Assembly (NCBI RefSeq): GCF_000269865.1
Contig: NZ_AKKV01000024.1
Location: 186,001 to 250,000, forward strand
DNA: 64,000 nt
Source: Fictibacillus macauensis ZFHKF-1
Lineage (GTDB): Bacteria > Bacillota > Bacilli > Bacillales > Fictibacillaceae
Direction: 5' to 3'
Shown: positions 25,864 through 35,067 of the stretch, piece by piece
Layout: each line of letters opens with the position of its first letter
How positions within the stretch are numbered: the stretch's first letter is position 1
Translations under genes and position numbers: made by a program
Notes under the pieces: generated by a model
Told to the model about the DNA's origin: nothing
The model's database searches: none
What the model saw: only the letters and a program-made list of their open reading frames with translations

Positions 25864-28674
25864 CTAATTATAAAAAGGAGCTTCTTGTTTTTTTAAAGAC
25901 ACTGTATTCGGTTGGGCTAAGTGTTGAAGAACGTGACGATGACAGGTGAAAAATAGAATTTGCCGTTCAGTGCTCAGCATGTTTAACAGCTTTAACACAC
26001 TTTTTGTACGGTCCGCATCGAAGTTAACGGTAACATCATCCATGATTAATGGCAGATCGTCACTTTGTTCATGAAGAGCAAGCGCAAGGCGAATACATAA
26101 ATAAAGTTGTTCTGCTGTACCACGACTTACTTCAGAAGGATCATACCAAAAGCCATCAGCGCCTTCTAGAACGAGACGGGCTCCATCTAAGTGAATTTTA
26201 CAATAGGATTGCTTTGTAATCTGTATGAAATAGCGCTCAGCAAGGGACAGGATCGCTGGTAATTTTTCTTCATAATAGTGCTTTTTCGTTGTTTGTAGCA
26301 TCCAATTAGCTACTTTATACACACTCCACTGCTTTGCGTAATTTTGCAAGGTAGCTTTCGCCGTTTCGAAGCGCTGTAAGCAGCTCGTATAGCCACCATC
26401 TTCCTGAAGTTCACGCAATTGATGCTGATATTCTGCACGTTTATTTTGCAACTGGCGATATGCCGTTTCACGCTTTTGCGCTTGTTCCTTCCACTTTTGT
26501 TGTTGGAGATCTACGTTAAACGTTTGATGAAGCAATCGCTCTGCAAGTGGTAGTAGTTCCTCGCTTGTATAGCCAAATGACTGAATATACGCTACAGCTT
26601 TCTCTAGTTGCTCTTGTGCCTTTTGTAGGCGTTTTGCTTGCTCGCCACGTTTGCGAAAAGAGGATTCATCTTTTACGAAGGCAGCGTCATATAAATCCTC
26701 CATTTTCTGATTACAAAGCATCTGTTCCGCTTCAACTTCCTTTATACTTTCACGAAGCTCTCGCTCACTTTCCATAATCATTGCTCGCTTTGCTTCTTTT
26801 TGTCGCTCTGTAGCTAGAAGAGATTGAAGCATAGTAACTGTCTCAATATAAGATCGCCCGGCAGGCGTTTGCAGTGTTTCTGCTAACAAAGCCGCTTCTT
26901 CATCCAACTGCTTTCGTTCTTCTTCAATCTGTTGCTGTCTTTTTTGACAGCGTTGTTTTTCATAAATCATTTCCTTCAATCGCTCTACTTGTTCTACATA
27001 GCCACGCATCGATAAGGCATCTACATTGCCTACAAAGCCATTGTCACTCCACCATTGCTTGAGAGCTTCTTTATTTTGATACCCTTCAAGCTCTACCGTA
27101 TCACACGCAGTCGCAGCTGCTTGATAGCTTGTTTCAAGTCGTTGTACTTCCGCCTCTAGCTTGCGTAAGCTGTTTTCCTGCTGCTCGATCACTTGTTGAC
27201 GTGCTTGTGCGGCCACTTTTGTACCATCAACTTTTCTCGTTAACACTACTAAAGCCACGCCAAGTAACATGACACTTAGCACGCCAAATAGCCAATCTTC
27301 TCGCCAAATTGAAAAAAGCAAAAAGACGAAGGTACACAGTAACAACATAAAGCCGAACTTACGATAAGGTTGTTGATCCTGAAGGTTAACCGGTTGTTCT
27401 TTTGGTTTTGAAGCGAGCTCTTTCTTCTCAATACTCACACGTTCTTCAGCACGTTCAAGTTCTTGAAGAGCCCGTTTCCATTCATGTGTTACCCATTCTT
27501 TTTTTTGATCTAATTGCTCATCCTGCTTCCGTAGCTGGGCGAGCGCATGCTTAGCTGCTAAACTATGATTCGTTGCTAATACAGCGCTCTCTGTCCATGG
27601 TTCACCAAGTTCTACTAGTAGCTGATTACACGAAGTTGATTGCTCTTCTAGCTTTTGACGAAGAGCCCACTCTTCTGACTGCAACTGATCATAATAGGCA
27701 TTTCTTTGCAAACATTGTTCGATAACATGCGCGTGTGATAGAACCTCTTCCCTCACTGCTAATTGCTGTTTTTCTTCTAATCGACTGCGAAGTTTGACAG
27801 TATAGCGCGCTTGTCTTTGCTGTAAATCTTGTAGTTGTATAGCTAAGCGATCCGAGACCTCTAATCCATGCTCTGGAAAAGGTACATTCTGTTCTCCCTT
27901 GAGTAGTAAGCGATTTTCTTGCCACTGGCGTAAAGAAGGTAAAATGGCCTGAGCACGTTGGAGCTCGCTTCCTTCATATTGAAAAGCTTTTTGTTCCTCT
28001 TCCCATGTTGCGATGGCAGCTTCAATCTTATGCAATTCATCTGAAAGTGGTTGAAACGTCGCGTTTTTTTCCTGCCATCGTTCTACCTCTTTTCGCGCCA
28101 CGTCTAACTCGCTTATTAATTCATTCATAAGCGGTTTTCTTCCGCCAGGTTTGTATAATGCTGCCGCTTTCTTTTCTAAAGAAAGCTCTAATGACGTAAG
28201 CTCCTTGCTTCCCGTCATCGCAGCACCAAGTAAATAGCGTCCAAGAAGCTCTTTATCTAGCTTCTGTACGTTCTGCAAACCATCAAGATCAACAGAATAT
28301 ACACCTTCATAAAGAGAGCGATCTACACGTTGTAGTATTTCCGATAGCCATTGTTCACCACCCTTTTTTCCATTGGCACCGGTAAGCGTAAGCAGACCGC
28401 CTGACTTGCCATCAATACGCTCAATGGTAACCTCTCCATGCGTTGCTGTTTCAATGGTCATAGAGCCGCCCATCACATTGCCATCTTTCGGATCAAAGCG
28501 TTGTTCACTAGATTGTTTCGCAGGAAATCCATAGAGCATACACGCGATAAATCGCATGACAGTCGACTTACCTGCTTCATTTTCTCCTGTAATAAACAAT
28601 AGTCCACGCTGAAATTGAATGTGTTGATTTTGAAACTTCCCAAAATGGTACATGTGCAATTTTTTTATCCACAA
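25864..28674 (-). CDS. yhaN: SbcC-like ATPase YhaN
   Basis: 936-residue SMC/Rad50-like ATPase. Walker A in FITGENEAGKSTVMRF (about residues 28-43), long coiled coils rich in Gln/Glu (about 170-440 and 490-810), two adjacent hydrophobic segments in the middle (about 445-485) and a C-terminal SRGTAEQLYLCIRLALAL signature with Walker B LPLIMDDVTVNFD. Same architecture as B. subtilis YhaN, including the central membrane pair, which is unusual for a Rad50-like protein. Works presumably with YhaO, 13 bases upstream, in DNA end processing at the membrane (inference). Confidence 0.88.
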   Translation of the reverse strand: MWIKKLHMYHFGKFQNQHIQFQRGLLFITGENEAGKSTVMRFIACMLYGFPAKQSSEQRFDPKDGNVMGGSMTIETATHGEVTIERIDGKSGGLLTLTGANGKKGGEQWLSEILQRVDRSLYEGVYSVDLDGLQNVQKLDKELLGRYLLGAAMTGSKELTSLELSLEKKAAALYKPGGRKPLMNELISELDVARKEVERWQEKNATFQPLSDELHKIEAAIATWEEEQKAFQYEGSELQRAQAILPSLRQWQENRLLLKGEQNVPFPEHGLEVSDRLAIQLQDLQQRQARYTVKLRSRLEEKQQLAVREEVLSHAHVIEQCLQRNAYYDQLQSEEWALRQKLEEQSTSCNQLLVELGEPWTESAVLATNHSLAAKHALAQLRKQDEQLDQKKEWVTHEWKRALQELERAEERVSIEKKELASKPKEQPVNLQDQQPYRKFGFMLLLCTFVFLLFSIWREDWLFGVLSVMLLGVALVVLTRKVDGTKVAAQARQQVIEQQENSLRKLEAEVQRLETSYQAAATACDTVELEGYQNKEALKQWWSDNGFVGNVDALSMRGYVEQVERLKEMIYEKQRCQKRQQQIEEERKQLDEEAALLAETLQTPAGRSYIETVTMLQSLLATERQKEAKRAMIMESERELRESIKEVEAEQMLCNQKMEDLYDAAFVKDESSFRKRGEQAKRLQKAQEQLEKAVAYIQSFGYTSEELLPLAERLLHQTFNVDLQQQKWKEQAQKRETAYRQLQNKRAEYQHQLRELQEDGGYTSCLQRFETAKATLQNYAKQWSVYKVANWMLQTTKKHYYEEKLPAILSLAERYFIQITKQSYCKIHLDGARLVLEGADGFWYDPSEVSRGTAEQLYLCIRLALALHEQSDDLPLIMDDVTVNFDADRTKSVLKLLNMLSTERQILFFTCHRHVLQHLAQPNTVSLKKQEAPFYN

Positions 28675-28687
28675 GGAAAGCGCCCCC

Positions 28688-29911
28688 CTACTTCTTCAAT
28701 AAAAAGTGAAGTAACAATGTCTCCGCTTCTTCAATCGTTTGCTTTTCTTCTTCTTCGGTGAAGGTCGTTAAATAGGATCGTGCTTTTTTTTGATGAAACA
28801 ATTCCTTCATCACTTCTTGAAAATCAGCTCGTTCCATTTCCTCACCCTTTTTAAGCAAGTCACTAATAAAGCCGCTATCTTCACGCAAATATTTTTCATA
28901 GGAAGGTGAGGTCGTTTCATTTCGTATCGCATATGGATATACGAATGCTTCTCGATCCAGTTCTTGTTCTTGTAAATTCTCAAGCAGTTCCTCTAAAAAT
29001 AAAGAGTCAGTCTCATCCAATATGGAGGTTGAGCCTCTAAGAATAAAACGAACAAAGGTAGCACGTTCCTGGTCTCGACATCGCTCCTTCACTTCTTCAC
29101 AAACCTGAATAAATTCAGGCATTTGTAAAGAATCTGTGAGCGTAATCGTCTCTTCTAACCAGCACACATCATCGCTGCGATAAAAGGTATGTTGCATTCT
29201 ACCATGCTTCCATTCCACGATTTCGCATCCTTTTGGACCTGTTTCTTTAGGATTTCTTCCTTGAATATTTCCAGCATAAACAACAGGCGGAAAATCATGA
29301 AGCACACTACGTTTGTGGATGTGACCTAGTGCCCAATAATCATACTGTTTGTGAAATAGATCTTGAATCGCAAAAGGGGCATAAGCTTCATGCTCACGTC
29401 CTCCCTCAACGCTGCCGTGCAGAATCCCGATATGAGGATCATCCCCTTCTTTGCTAGGAAATAAAGGTAAGCGATTTTCAGTAATCACACGTTGTTCATA
29501 ACTAAAACCATGAATGGTAGCAAGCTTAAAACCGTTAGAATCTATGACGTCATAAGAGGACGGAGCCCCTCCGGCAAACACATGAACATTAGGAGGCCAC
29601 TGAAGATGAGCCCATCGACCTTGAAGGTGATCATGATTGCCGTGCACAATATATACCGCAATCTCGTGATTATACAATCTTTGAAACTCATTTTGTAGAA
29701 ACGATTGTGCTCTAAGACTGCGCTGCTCCCCATCGAATAAATCTCCAGCTATAATGATAAAGTTAACGTTTTCTACAATGGCTTTCGTTACAATTTTTCG
29801 AAAAGAAACGAAGGTGCTCTCTTGAATGCGCTTCAATATTGGTTCTGGTAAATAGCGTAAGCCTTTATACGGGCTGTCTAAATGCAGATCAGCACAATGA
29901 ATAAATTTCAT
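28688..29911 (-). CDS. yhaO: SbcD/Mre11-like metallophosphoesterase YhaO
   Basis: 407-residue calcineurin-type phosphoesterase. Metal ligands: FIHCADLHLDSPYKG (motif I), IIAGDLFDGEQRSL (II), VYIVHGNHDHLQGRW (III), GILHGSVEG and ALGHIHKRSVL (IV, V). C-terminal 120 residues are helical, as in nuclease partner-binding domains. Probable DNA exonuclease partner of YhaN. First gene of the yhaO-yhaN set; the CssRS-yhaM genes follow 60 bases after yhaN, perhaps on the same transcript. Confidence 0.9.
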   Translation of the reverse strand: MKFIHCADLHLDSPYKGLRYLPEPILKRIQESTFVSFRKIVTKAIVENVNFIIIAGDLFDGEQRSLRAQSFLQNEFQRLYNHEIAVYIVHGNHDHLQGRWAHLQWPPNVHVFAGGAPSSYDVIDSNGFKLATIHGFSYEQRVITENRLPLFPSKEGDDPHIGILHGSVEGGREHEAYAPFAIQDLFHKQYDYWALGHIHKRSVLHDFPPVVYAGNIQGRNPKETGPKGCEIVEWKHGRMQHTFYRSDDVCWLEETITLTDSLQMPEFIQVCEEVKERCRDQERATFVRFILRGSTSILDETDSLFLEELLENLQEQELDREAFVYPYAIRNETTSPSYEKYLREDSGFISDLLKKGEEMERADFQEVMKELFHQKKARSYLTTFTEEEEKQTIEEAETLLLHFLLKK

Positions 29912-30098
29912 GTGACATCGTCCTTTTTCTACAATCTATGATTTAGTATTCTCTATTAATTTTGTCCTTTATTTTACCATATATACGAAAACATGTTCTC
30001 TGCTTTGGGAAAATACACATATTTTCACTCAAAAAAAGAGGAAAAATGACGAATGATAAAGAAATAGTTTCACAGTATCAGAAAGGAGCTTTTTCATC

Positions 30099-30284
30099 AT
30101 GAAAAAATACTTTTTAACCGTCTATGCTAAAAATGGGGAAAAATTGCTCGATGAGGCAATTGAAGCAGCTACCGATCAAGAAGCGAAAGCATTCGGTACA
30201 GCGCGCCTCACTGAGAAAGAATTTTCGGAGCATACCCATCGCCTGATTTCACCAGCAGGAAGTTTATTATTATTTCATCGTTAA
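30099..30284 (+). CDS. YhzD-like small protein
   Basis: 61 residues: a beta-rich start KKYFLTVYAKNGEKLLDE and a conserved ending EHTHRLISPAGSLLLFHR. This matches my recollection of the Bacillus YhzD-like family, also 61 residues long; function unknown. GAAAGGAGC ribosome site. Divergent from yhaO, followed after 37 bases by the GNAT gene, with which it may be cotranscribed. Confidence 0.7.
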   Translation: MKKYFLTVYAKNGEKLLDEAIEAATDQEAKAFGTARLTEKEFSEHTHRLISPAGSLLLFHR

Positions 30285-30321
30285 ATGAGGTTCATGAGAA
30301 CGGAGATTGGAGGAAATGATA

Positions 30322-30759
30322 GTGGAAGACGTAACCATTCGACGAGGAACCATCGAAGATAGTGAAGCTTTCGCCTATTTAATGGCTGATCTCGGCTATC
30401 CTACGACTTCGGAAGAGATGCGCGAACGACTTACCTATCTTCTTCAAGATCCGGCCTATGTTTGCTTTGCTGCCTGTCATTCACATGAGGTTATTGGCAT
30501 GATTGGCTTAATGAAAAATTACTTTTTCGAGCGAAATGGCACCTATATTCAAATCCTTTTACTTACCGTAAGCGAGCACTATCGAGGCAATGGAATAGGA
30601 AAAGCACTCGTTGAATATGCTGAAGAATGGGCCATTGGCCAAGGGTGTACAGCAGTTGTTCTTCAAATTGGCAAACAACAACATGCGCTACATAGCTTTT
30701 ATCGAAATATAAACTATGATGATACTGGTCTGCGCTTCATAAAAGTTCTTCTATCATGA
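30322..30759 (+). CDS. GNAT-family N-acetyltransferase
   Basis: 145 residues with the GNAT fold: N-terminal VTIRRGTIEDSEAFAYLM, strand 4 ILLLTVSEHYRGNGIGKALVEYAEEWA holding the acetyl-CoA pyrophosphate loop RGNGIG, and C-terminal HSFYRNINYDDTGLRFIK. Substrate unknown. I place the start at the GTG at 30322, eight bases after GGAGG, instead of the TTG at 30307 that overlaps it. Terminator immediately downstream. Confidence 0.85.
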   Translation: MEDVTIRRGTIEDSEAFAYLMADLGYPTTSEEMRERLTYLLQDPAYVCFAACHSHEVIGMIGLMKNYFFERNGTYIQILLLTVSEHYRGNGIGKALVEYAEEWAIGQGCTAVVLQIGKQQHALHSFYRNINYDDTGLRFIKVLLS

Positions 30760-30779
30760 CGAAAGACAGTATACGAAAT

Positions 30780-30802
30780 GACCTCTTTTTGAGGTCTTTT
30801 TT
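30780..30802 (+). terminator. Terminator after the GNAT gene
   Basis: GACCTC-TTTTT-GAGGTC followed by TTTTTT. Confidence 0.85.
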
Positions 30803-30827
30803 AAATGAAGAGAGCGAGGGATATATA

Positions 30828-31673
30828 ATGCATGGAAAAACGGTTCTAATCACAGGCGCGAATGCAGGTATGGGACTTGCTTCAACCATTAAATTAGCTG
30901 CTGAAGGTGCGAAGGTTATCATGCTTTGTCGCAATTTAGAACGAGGAAATGAGGCGCGTAAAGAAGCACAACAACAAAGCGGTTCTACTGCGATCGAGCT
31001 TATGCAGTGTGATCTCGGTGACATAGCAAGCATCAAAAATTTCGCACAAGAATTTTTAAAGAAGTACGACACGCTTGATATTCTTCTCAACAACGCAGGC
31101 GTTGTTACAATCCGCAGGCAAGAGACAAAAGACGGGTTTGAACGCGTACTCGGTGTCAATCACCTCGGTCATTTTCTACTTACTAATTTATTACTTCCTT
31201 CCTTACAAGCTGCTGAGCAAGGCCGAATCGTCACTGTTGCCTCTGGCGCCTATAAAGCCGGTCGTATTCACTTTGATGATTTGTTTCTTAAACAATCGTT
31301 TAATCCAGCAAAAGCATATGCTCAGTCGAAGCTAGCCAATATTTTGTTTACAAAAGAGCTTGCCCGACAACTTTCCAACACAAAAGTAACCGCCAATTGT
31401 GTTCATCCTGGAGCCGTTGCTACACAAATTGGTGTAAATCGTGATACAGGATTTGGTAAACGAATTGTAGCCTTATTAAAACCTTTCTTTCTTACGCCAG
31501 AAAAAGGCGCAGAAACCGCACTCTATGTTGCCACCGAACCTTCTCTGCATAACGTCTCCGGCCAATATTTCTATAAAAAACAACAGCAACTGCTCCCTGC
31601 AAAAGCAACCAATGATTATGATGCCCTGCGACTCTGGGGTTGGAGTAGCGAACTTACCGGTTTAGAAACGTAA
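30828..31673 (+). CDS. Short-chain dehydrogenase/reductase (retinol-dehydrogenase-like)
   Basis: 281-residue classical SDR. NAD(P) loop TGANAGMG at residues 8-15, DLGDIASIKNFAQ, NNAGVV (NAG motif), catalytic Ser in VASGAYKAG and Tyr-x3-Lys in AYAQSKLANILF, and a PGAVATQIG substrate loop. The NAGxxxxxRRQETKDGFERVLGVNHLGHFLLT stretch in part is typical of retinol-dehydrogenase-like SDRs; the true substrate is unknown. Start at 30828 with GAGGG upstream; the longer frame runs through the preceding terminator and is rejected. Confidence 0.87.
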   Translation: MHGKTVLITGANAGMGLASTIKLAAEGAKVIMLCRNLERGNEARKEAQQQSGSTAIELMQCDLGDIASIKNFAQEFLKKYDTLDILLNNAGVVTIRRQETKDGFERVLGVNHLGHFLLTNLLLPSLQAAEQGRIVTVASGAYKAGRIHFDDLFLKQSFNPAKAYAQSKLANILFTKELARQLSNTKVTANCVHPGAVATQIGVNRDTGFGKRIVALLKPFFLTPEKGAETALYVATEPSLHNVSGQYFYKKQQQLLPAKATNDYDALRLWGWSSELTGLET

Positions 31674-31849
31674 CCAATTAATGAACAAAGTATTTTAGGC
31701 CCTGTCATAGAGTTGGAGAAATGGTGAAATGAAAGCTGAACAGGTAAGACGCGAATGGCAAGGGTTTCCTGCCATTCATCGCTATAAAAAGTATCAATCA
31801 TTTGGATAGTTGGCTAAAGCAGAGACAGTGACAAGAATTCGGAATACTG
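31674..31849 (+). other. Gap after the SDR gene
   Basis: No supported gene. A 26-codon frame at about 31729-31809 (starting MKAEQVRREWQGF) has a moderate GGAG site but is not recognised and could be a decayed remnant. It leads directly into the first 21-bp repeat array. Confidence 0.3.
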
Positions 31850-31954
31850 TTTTTGTGGCGCATTCGGGGGCTCTCGTGTGAAAACCAATCTGATCTGCGC
31901 ACGAACCGTGGGCTCTTGCGCGCGACTCGGAATCTCTTGTGCACTTTAATTCTT
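31850..31954. repeat. Degenerate 21-bp tandem array A (about 5 units)
   Basis: Units begin at 31850, 31871, 31892, 31913 and 31934. Best units: GATCTGCGCACGAACCGTGG(G) and CTCTTGCGCGCGACTCGGAA(T). They are clearly of the same sequence family as array B but more decayed. The array is GC-rich against AT-rich flanks, and lies in a non-coding gap. Confidence 0.7.
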
Positions 31955-32074
31955 TCCGCCATCATTGAAGAGCTTTTAGGCTATTTCATCTCATTTTTGA
32001 GCGTATTTACGAGAGGAGCTCTTCATTTTCTCTATTTTTCATCCCTTACCTACGTTGTCGGAAGCCATTTACCT

Positions 32075-32221
32075 GGTCTGCGCGTGAACGGACCTTGTCT
32101 GCGCGCGAACGAACCTGGTCTGCGCTCGAATCAGGGGCTTCTGCGCGCGAACGGAACTGGTCTGCGCTCGAATCAAGGGCTCCTGCGCGCGAACAGAATT
32201 GGTCTGCGCGCGTTTACAGAA
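32075..32221. repeat. 21-bp tandem array B (7 units) with 42-bp higher-order period
   Basis: Units begin at 32075, 32096, 32117, 32138, 32159, 32180 and 32201. Core CTGCGCGCGAACGGAACTGG. Units alternate between a CTGCGCTCGAATCA-GGGG type and a CTGCGCGCGAACGGAACT type, so the pairs 32117-32158 and 32159-32200 are near copies of 42 bp. Because 21 is divisible by three, frames stay open on both strands (for example 31853-32338 plus and 32069-32347 minus), but I regard those as artefacts. Confidence 0.88.
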
Positions 32222-32307
32222 GAGCTTGCTCTCTACTCCAATTTTTGGTGCATTCAATGGCTGCTTATATACACAAGACAATCTAAAATCAAACGAACGA
32301 ACGACAT

Positions 32308-32352
32308 AAAAAAATGGCTTGATCACCGAAACGGATGATGAAGCCATTTTTT
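32308..32352. terminator. Terminator downstream of dhaS
   Basis: AAAAATGGCTT / AAGCCATTTTT stem with ATC-CCG inner pairs; A- and T-tracts on both sides allow action in both directions. It follows the dhaS stop by 40 bases. Confidence 0.82.
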
Positions 32353-32392
32353 ATGTGCGAAGGCTGTTTATGACCCAGCCTCTTTCTTGTTA

Positions 32393-33877
32393 TTATTTAA
32401 GATTTACCCAAACGCTTTTCACTTCTGTGTAGTTATTCAATGCGTAAGAGCCCATTTCGCGACCCATACCAGATTGTTTATATCCACCGAACGGTGATGC
32501 TGCATCAAAGGCATTATAGCAGTTTACCCATACTGTTCCTGCTTTAAGGTGACCCGCTACATAATGTGCAGTCTTTAAGTTTTCTGTCCAAAGTCCTGCT
32601 GCCAATCCATATTCAGATTGGTTAGCACGGTTAATCACTTCATCGATATCATCAAACGGCATAGCCGCTACAACTGGTCCAAAGATCTCTTCTTTTGCAA
32701 TGGTCATTTTGTCATCTACATCTGCAAAGATCGTTGGTTCTACGAAGTACCCTTGTTCAAAAGGTTGGCTTCCACCGTGTAAAAGCTCTGCCCCTTCTTC
32801 TTGTCCTTTAGAAATGTAGCTCATGACACGTTGATGTTGTTCTTCCGAAACAAGTGGCCCCATTGTTGTTTCTGGATCCAATCCTGGTCCTTGCTTAATC
32901 TTTTTCGCATGTGAAACCATATCAGCCATCACATTATCAAACGATTTCTTTTGAATAAATAGACGGGAACCCGCACAGCATACTTGTCCTTGGTTAAACA
33001 TAATTCCGCTTAGTGCCCCAGGAATTGCTCGCGTCATATCTGCATCAGGAAGAATAATATTTGGTGATTTCCCACCAAGCTCTAACGTCACGCGCTTCAA
33101 TGAATCAGCCGCTGTACGCATAATTCTCTTCCCAACTTCTGTGGAACCCGTAAAGGCAATCTTGTTCACGTCTTGATGGTCAACAAGCGCCGCTCCTGTT
33201 TCACCTGCACCCGGTACAACGTTAAGTACGCCTTCTGGGAAACCTGCTTCATGCGCAAGTTGTGCGAGGTATAAAGCAGATAGCGGTGTTTGTTCCGCAG
33301 GCTTTAAGATGACCGTACAGCCTGTTGCTAAGGCTGCCCCAAGTTTCCAAGCTGCCATTAATAATGGGAAGTTCCAAGGAATAATTTGTCCGACAACACC
33401 CACTGGTTCATGACGCGTATAGTTAAAGAAGCTTCCTGCTACTGGAATGGTTTGTCCGACAATTTTTGTAGACCATCCAGCATAATAACGGAAATGTTCA
33501 ATAGCAAGTGGCACATCAGCATGAAGCGTCTCACGAATTGGTTTTCCGTTATCTAATGTATCAAGCTGAGCAAGCTCTTCTTTATGCTGTTCCATAAGAT
33601 CGGCAAGCTTGTAAATTAAATGACTGCGCTTTGCTGCGCTCATTTTAGACCAGTAGCCAGAGTCAAAGGCTTTACGAGCCGCTTTCACTGCAAGATCAAT
33701 ATCTTCCTTGCCACCTTCAGCTACAACTGCAAGCACTTCTCCTGTTGAAGGATTGAGCGTTTCAAACGTTTTCCCTGATTTTGCCGTTACCCATTCTCCG
33801 TTGATAAATAGCTTTTTTGTCCCATTTAGGAATTCGGCCACACGAGGCTTCAAATTCAGGCTCATAGTTTTTTCCAT
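32393..33877 (-). CDS. dhaS: NAD-dependent aldehyde dehydrogenase DhaS
   Basis: 494 residues, full-length ALDH. Cofactor-binding PWNFPLLMAAWKLG and FTGSTEVGKRIM, general base Glu in ELGGKSPNIILPD, catalytic Cys in FNQGQVCCAGSR, and C-terminal SPFGGYKQSGMGREMGSYAL. Very close to B. subtilis DhaS over the whole length (for example the RYYAGW and YTEVKSVWVNL blocks). AAGGAGG eight bases before the ATG. A TGAAA-ACCC-TTTCA dyad upstream at 33935-33950 could relate to catabolite control. Monocistronic. Confidence 0.9.
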   Translation of the reverse strand: MEKTMSLNLKPRVAEFLNGTKKLFINGEWVTAKSGKTFETLNPSTGEVLAVVAEGGKEDIDLAVKAARKAFDSGYWSKMSAAKRSHLIYKLADLMEQHKEELAQLDTLDNGKPIRETLHADVPLAIEHFRYYAGWSTKIVGQTIPVAGSFFNYTRHEPVGVVGQIIPWNFPLLMAAWKLGAALATGCTVILKPAEQTPLSALYLAQLAHEAGFPEGVLNVVPGAGETGAALVDHQDVNKIAFTGSTEVGKRIMRTAADSLKRVTLELGGKSPNIILPDADMTRAIPGALSGIMFNQGQVCCAGSRLFIQKKSFDNVMADMVSHAKKIKQGPGLDPETTMGPLVSEEQHQRVMSYISKGQEEGAELLHGGSQPFEQGYFVEPTIFADVDDKMTIAKEEIFGPVVAAMPFDDIDEVINRANQSEYGLAAGLWTENLKTAHYVAGHLKAGTVWVNCYNAFDAASPFGGYKQSGMGREMGSYALNNYTEVKSVWVNLK

Positions 33878-33934
33878 CGTAATCCTCCTTAAAAAAATAC
33901 ATTTCTCTAACAGACAACCTATTCGACATTATTT

Positions 33935-33950
33935 TTGAAAACCCTTTCAA
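33935..33950 (-). promoter_or_regulatory. Cre-like dyad upstream of dhaS
   Basis: TTGAAA-ACCC-TTTCAA perfect inverted repeat 57 bases before the dhaS start. It resembles a CcpA site but lacks the central CG normally required, so the assignment is weak. Confidence 0.25.
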
Positions 33951-34012
33951 AATTGCCAAAATTCTTAATTTGTAACCTAATTGTAACCTTACCCTGTTAT
34001 AAACCAAAATAA

Positions 34013-34040
34013 ACCGATGCGCACATTTACGCATCGGTCC
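34013..34040 (-). terminator. Terminator after the HAD phosphatase gene
   Basis: ACCGATGCG / CGCATCGGT 9-bp perfect stem followed in the minus direction by TTATTTTGG. Confidence 0.75.
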
Positions 34041-34061
34041 TACTCTTATTTACCTCAGTGT

Positions 34062-34910
34062 TTATAAATAATAACTCGCGCGCAATTGCTTTCGAAAAAC
34101 TTCTTTAATCATATACGATACACCTAATTGATCATTCGTTCGCGTTACCCAATTTGCTGCACATCTTACTTGTTCAGGAGCATTCCCCATCGCTACCCCA
34201 AGTCCTGCCATTTCTATCATTTCCAAATCGTTATGTGAATCTCCAACTGTCACCATCTCTTCAGGGGTTATATCTAACTTTAACCCTAGCATTCGAAGCG
34301 CATTTGCTTTCGTCACATTCGGTGCATTAATTTCAAAGTTACATTTTGTTGAAGAGGTAAATTCAAAGCCACCATAATGGGCTTTTAAATGCTTTTCTGC
34401 AGATTCCTTTTCCTTTTCATCGAAAAATTGCACATCAATTTTTGAAGGTGTAATTTCTTTTTCAAGCACATGACTGCTTAAACTCTCCGTAAACGTAACA
34501 GGATAAAAAAGCGGATCGCCGGCACCAAGTGTCATTTTGGCTACTAACTGATTTTTTTGTTGGACCTGATTACCGATAGAATACCGCTCATGGACGAGAC
34601 GAATATGGCAATTGTAGTTTTCTAATATGTTCACCATTCGATAGGTGTCTTCGCGTGATAAATGAGATTCAAAAAACGGATGATCGACACTGGAGGCAAC
34701 ATACCCGCCATTTTGACTAATTAAATAGCCGTCTAGCTTTAACGCTTTTGCTACTTTTTTCGTTGACGGGAAATTGCGTCCCGTTGCGAGCGTCACATAC
34801 ACTCCTTTTTTCTTAACATAATCAATCGCTTCCCTTGTTTCCTTATCTAATCGAAAATTACTGCGTAATAGGGTACCATCGATGTCGAGTACTAACATCC
34901 GATAAACCAA
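34062..34910 (-). CDS. HAD-superfamily Cof-type phosphatase (YhaX-like)
   Basis: 282 residues. HAD motifs: MLVLDIDGTLLRSN (nucleophile Asp), TLATGRNFPS (motif II), Lys around 200 and VTVGDSHNDLEMIEMAGLGVAMGNA (motifs III/IV). The C2-type cap marks the Cof group, which dephosphorylates small metabolites such as sugar phosphates or FMN. YhaX of B. subtilis lies in the same genomic neighbourhood and is a likely counterpart, but several paralogues exist. TTG start with GGGGGGA upstream; an ATG four codons later is possible. Confidence 0.83.
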   Translation of the reverse strand: MVYRMLVLDIDGTLLRSNFRLDKETREAIDYVKKKGVYVTLATGRNFPSTKKVAKALKLDGYLISQNGGYVASSVDHPFFESHLSREDTYRMVNILENYNCHIRLVHERYSIGNQVQQKNQLVAKMTLGAGDPLFYPVTFTESLSSHVLEKEITPSKIDVQFFDEKEKESAEKHLKAHYGGFEFTSSTKCNFEINAPNVTKANALRMLGLKLDITPEEMVTVGDSHNDLEMIEMAGLGVAMGNAPEQVRCAANWVTRTNDQLGVSYMIKEVFRKQLRASYYL

Positions 34911-35009
34911 GGCAATCCCCCCTCATAGTAAAAAACCTCTCTGTCAAAAATGTATTCTCTAAGAAAATGAGCTAGAACTTAAAATTAAGATTGTAGCGCT
35001 TCGCAATAA

Positions 35010-35058
35010 AAAAACCCAAACGTTTGCGGTAACTGCTATCCGCAAGCGTTTGGGTTTC
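35010..35058 (-). terminator. Terminator after yheA
   Basis: AAACCCAAACG-TTTGCGG / CCGCAA-CGTTTGGGTTT, an 18-bp stem ending just after the yheA stop. Confidence 0.9.
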
Positions 35059-35067
35059 TAGAAATGC

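Noticed and set aside
25864-28674. Separate short plus-strand genes opposite yhaN
   Set aside because: All lie within the coiled-coil coding sequence; leucine- and glutamine-rich codons give open antisense frames.
32075-32221. CRISPR array
   Set aside because: Units are directly adjacent and similar over their full length, with no unique spacers and no cas genes nearby.
31853-32338. 161-codon open frame over the 21-bp arrays, and 92- and 63-codon frames over the same arrays
   Set aside because: Open only because the repeat unit is a multiple of three without stops; no ribosome site, and frames on both strands are equally open.
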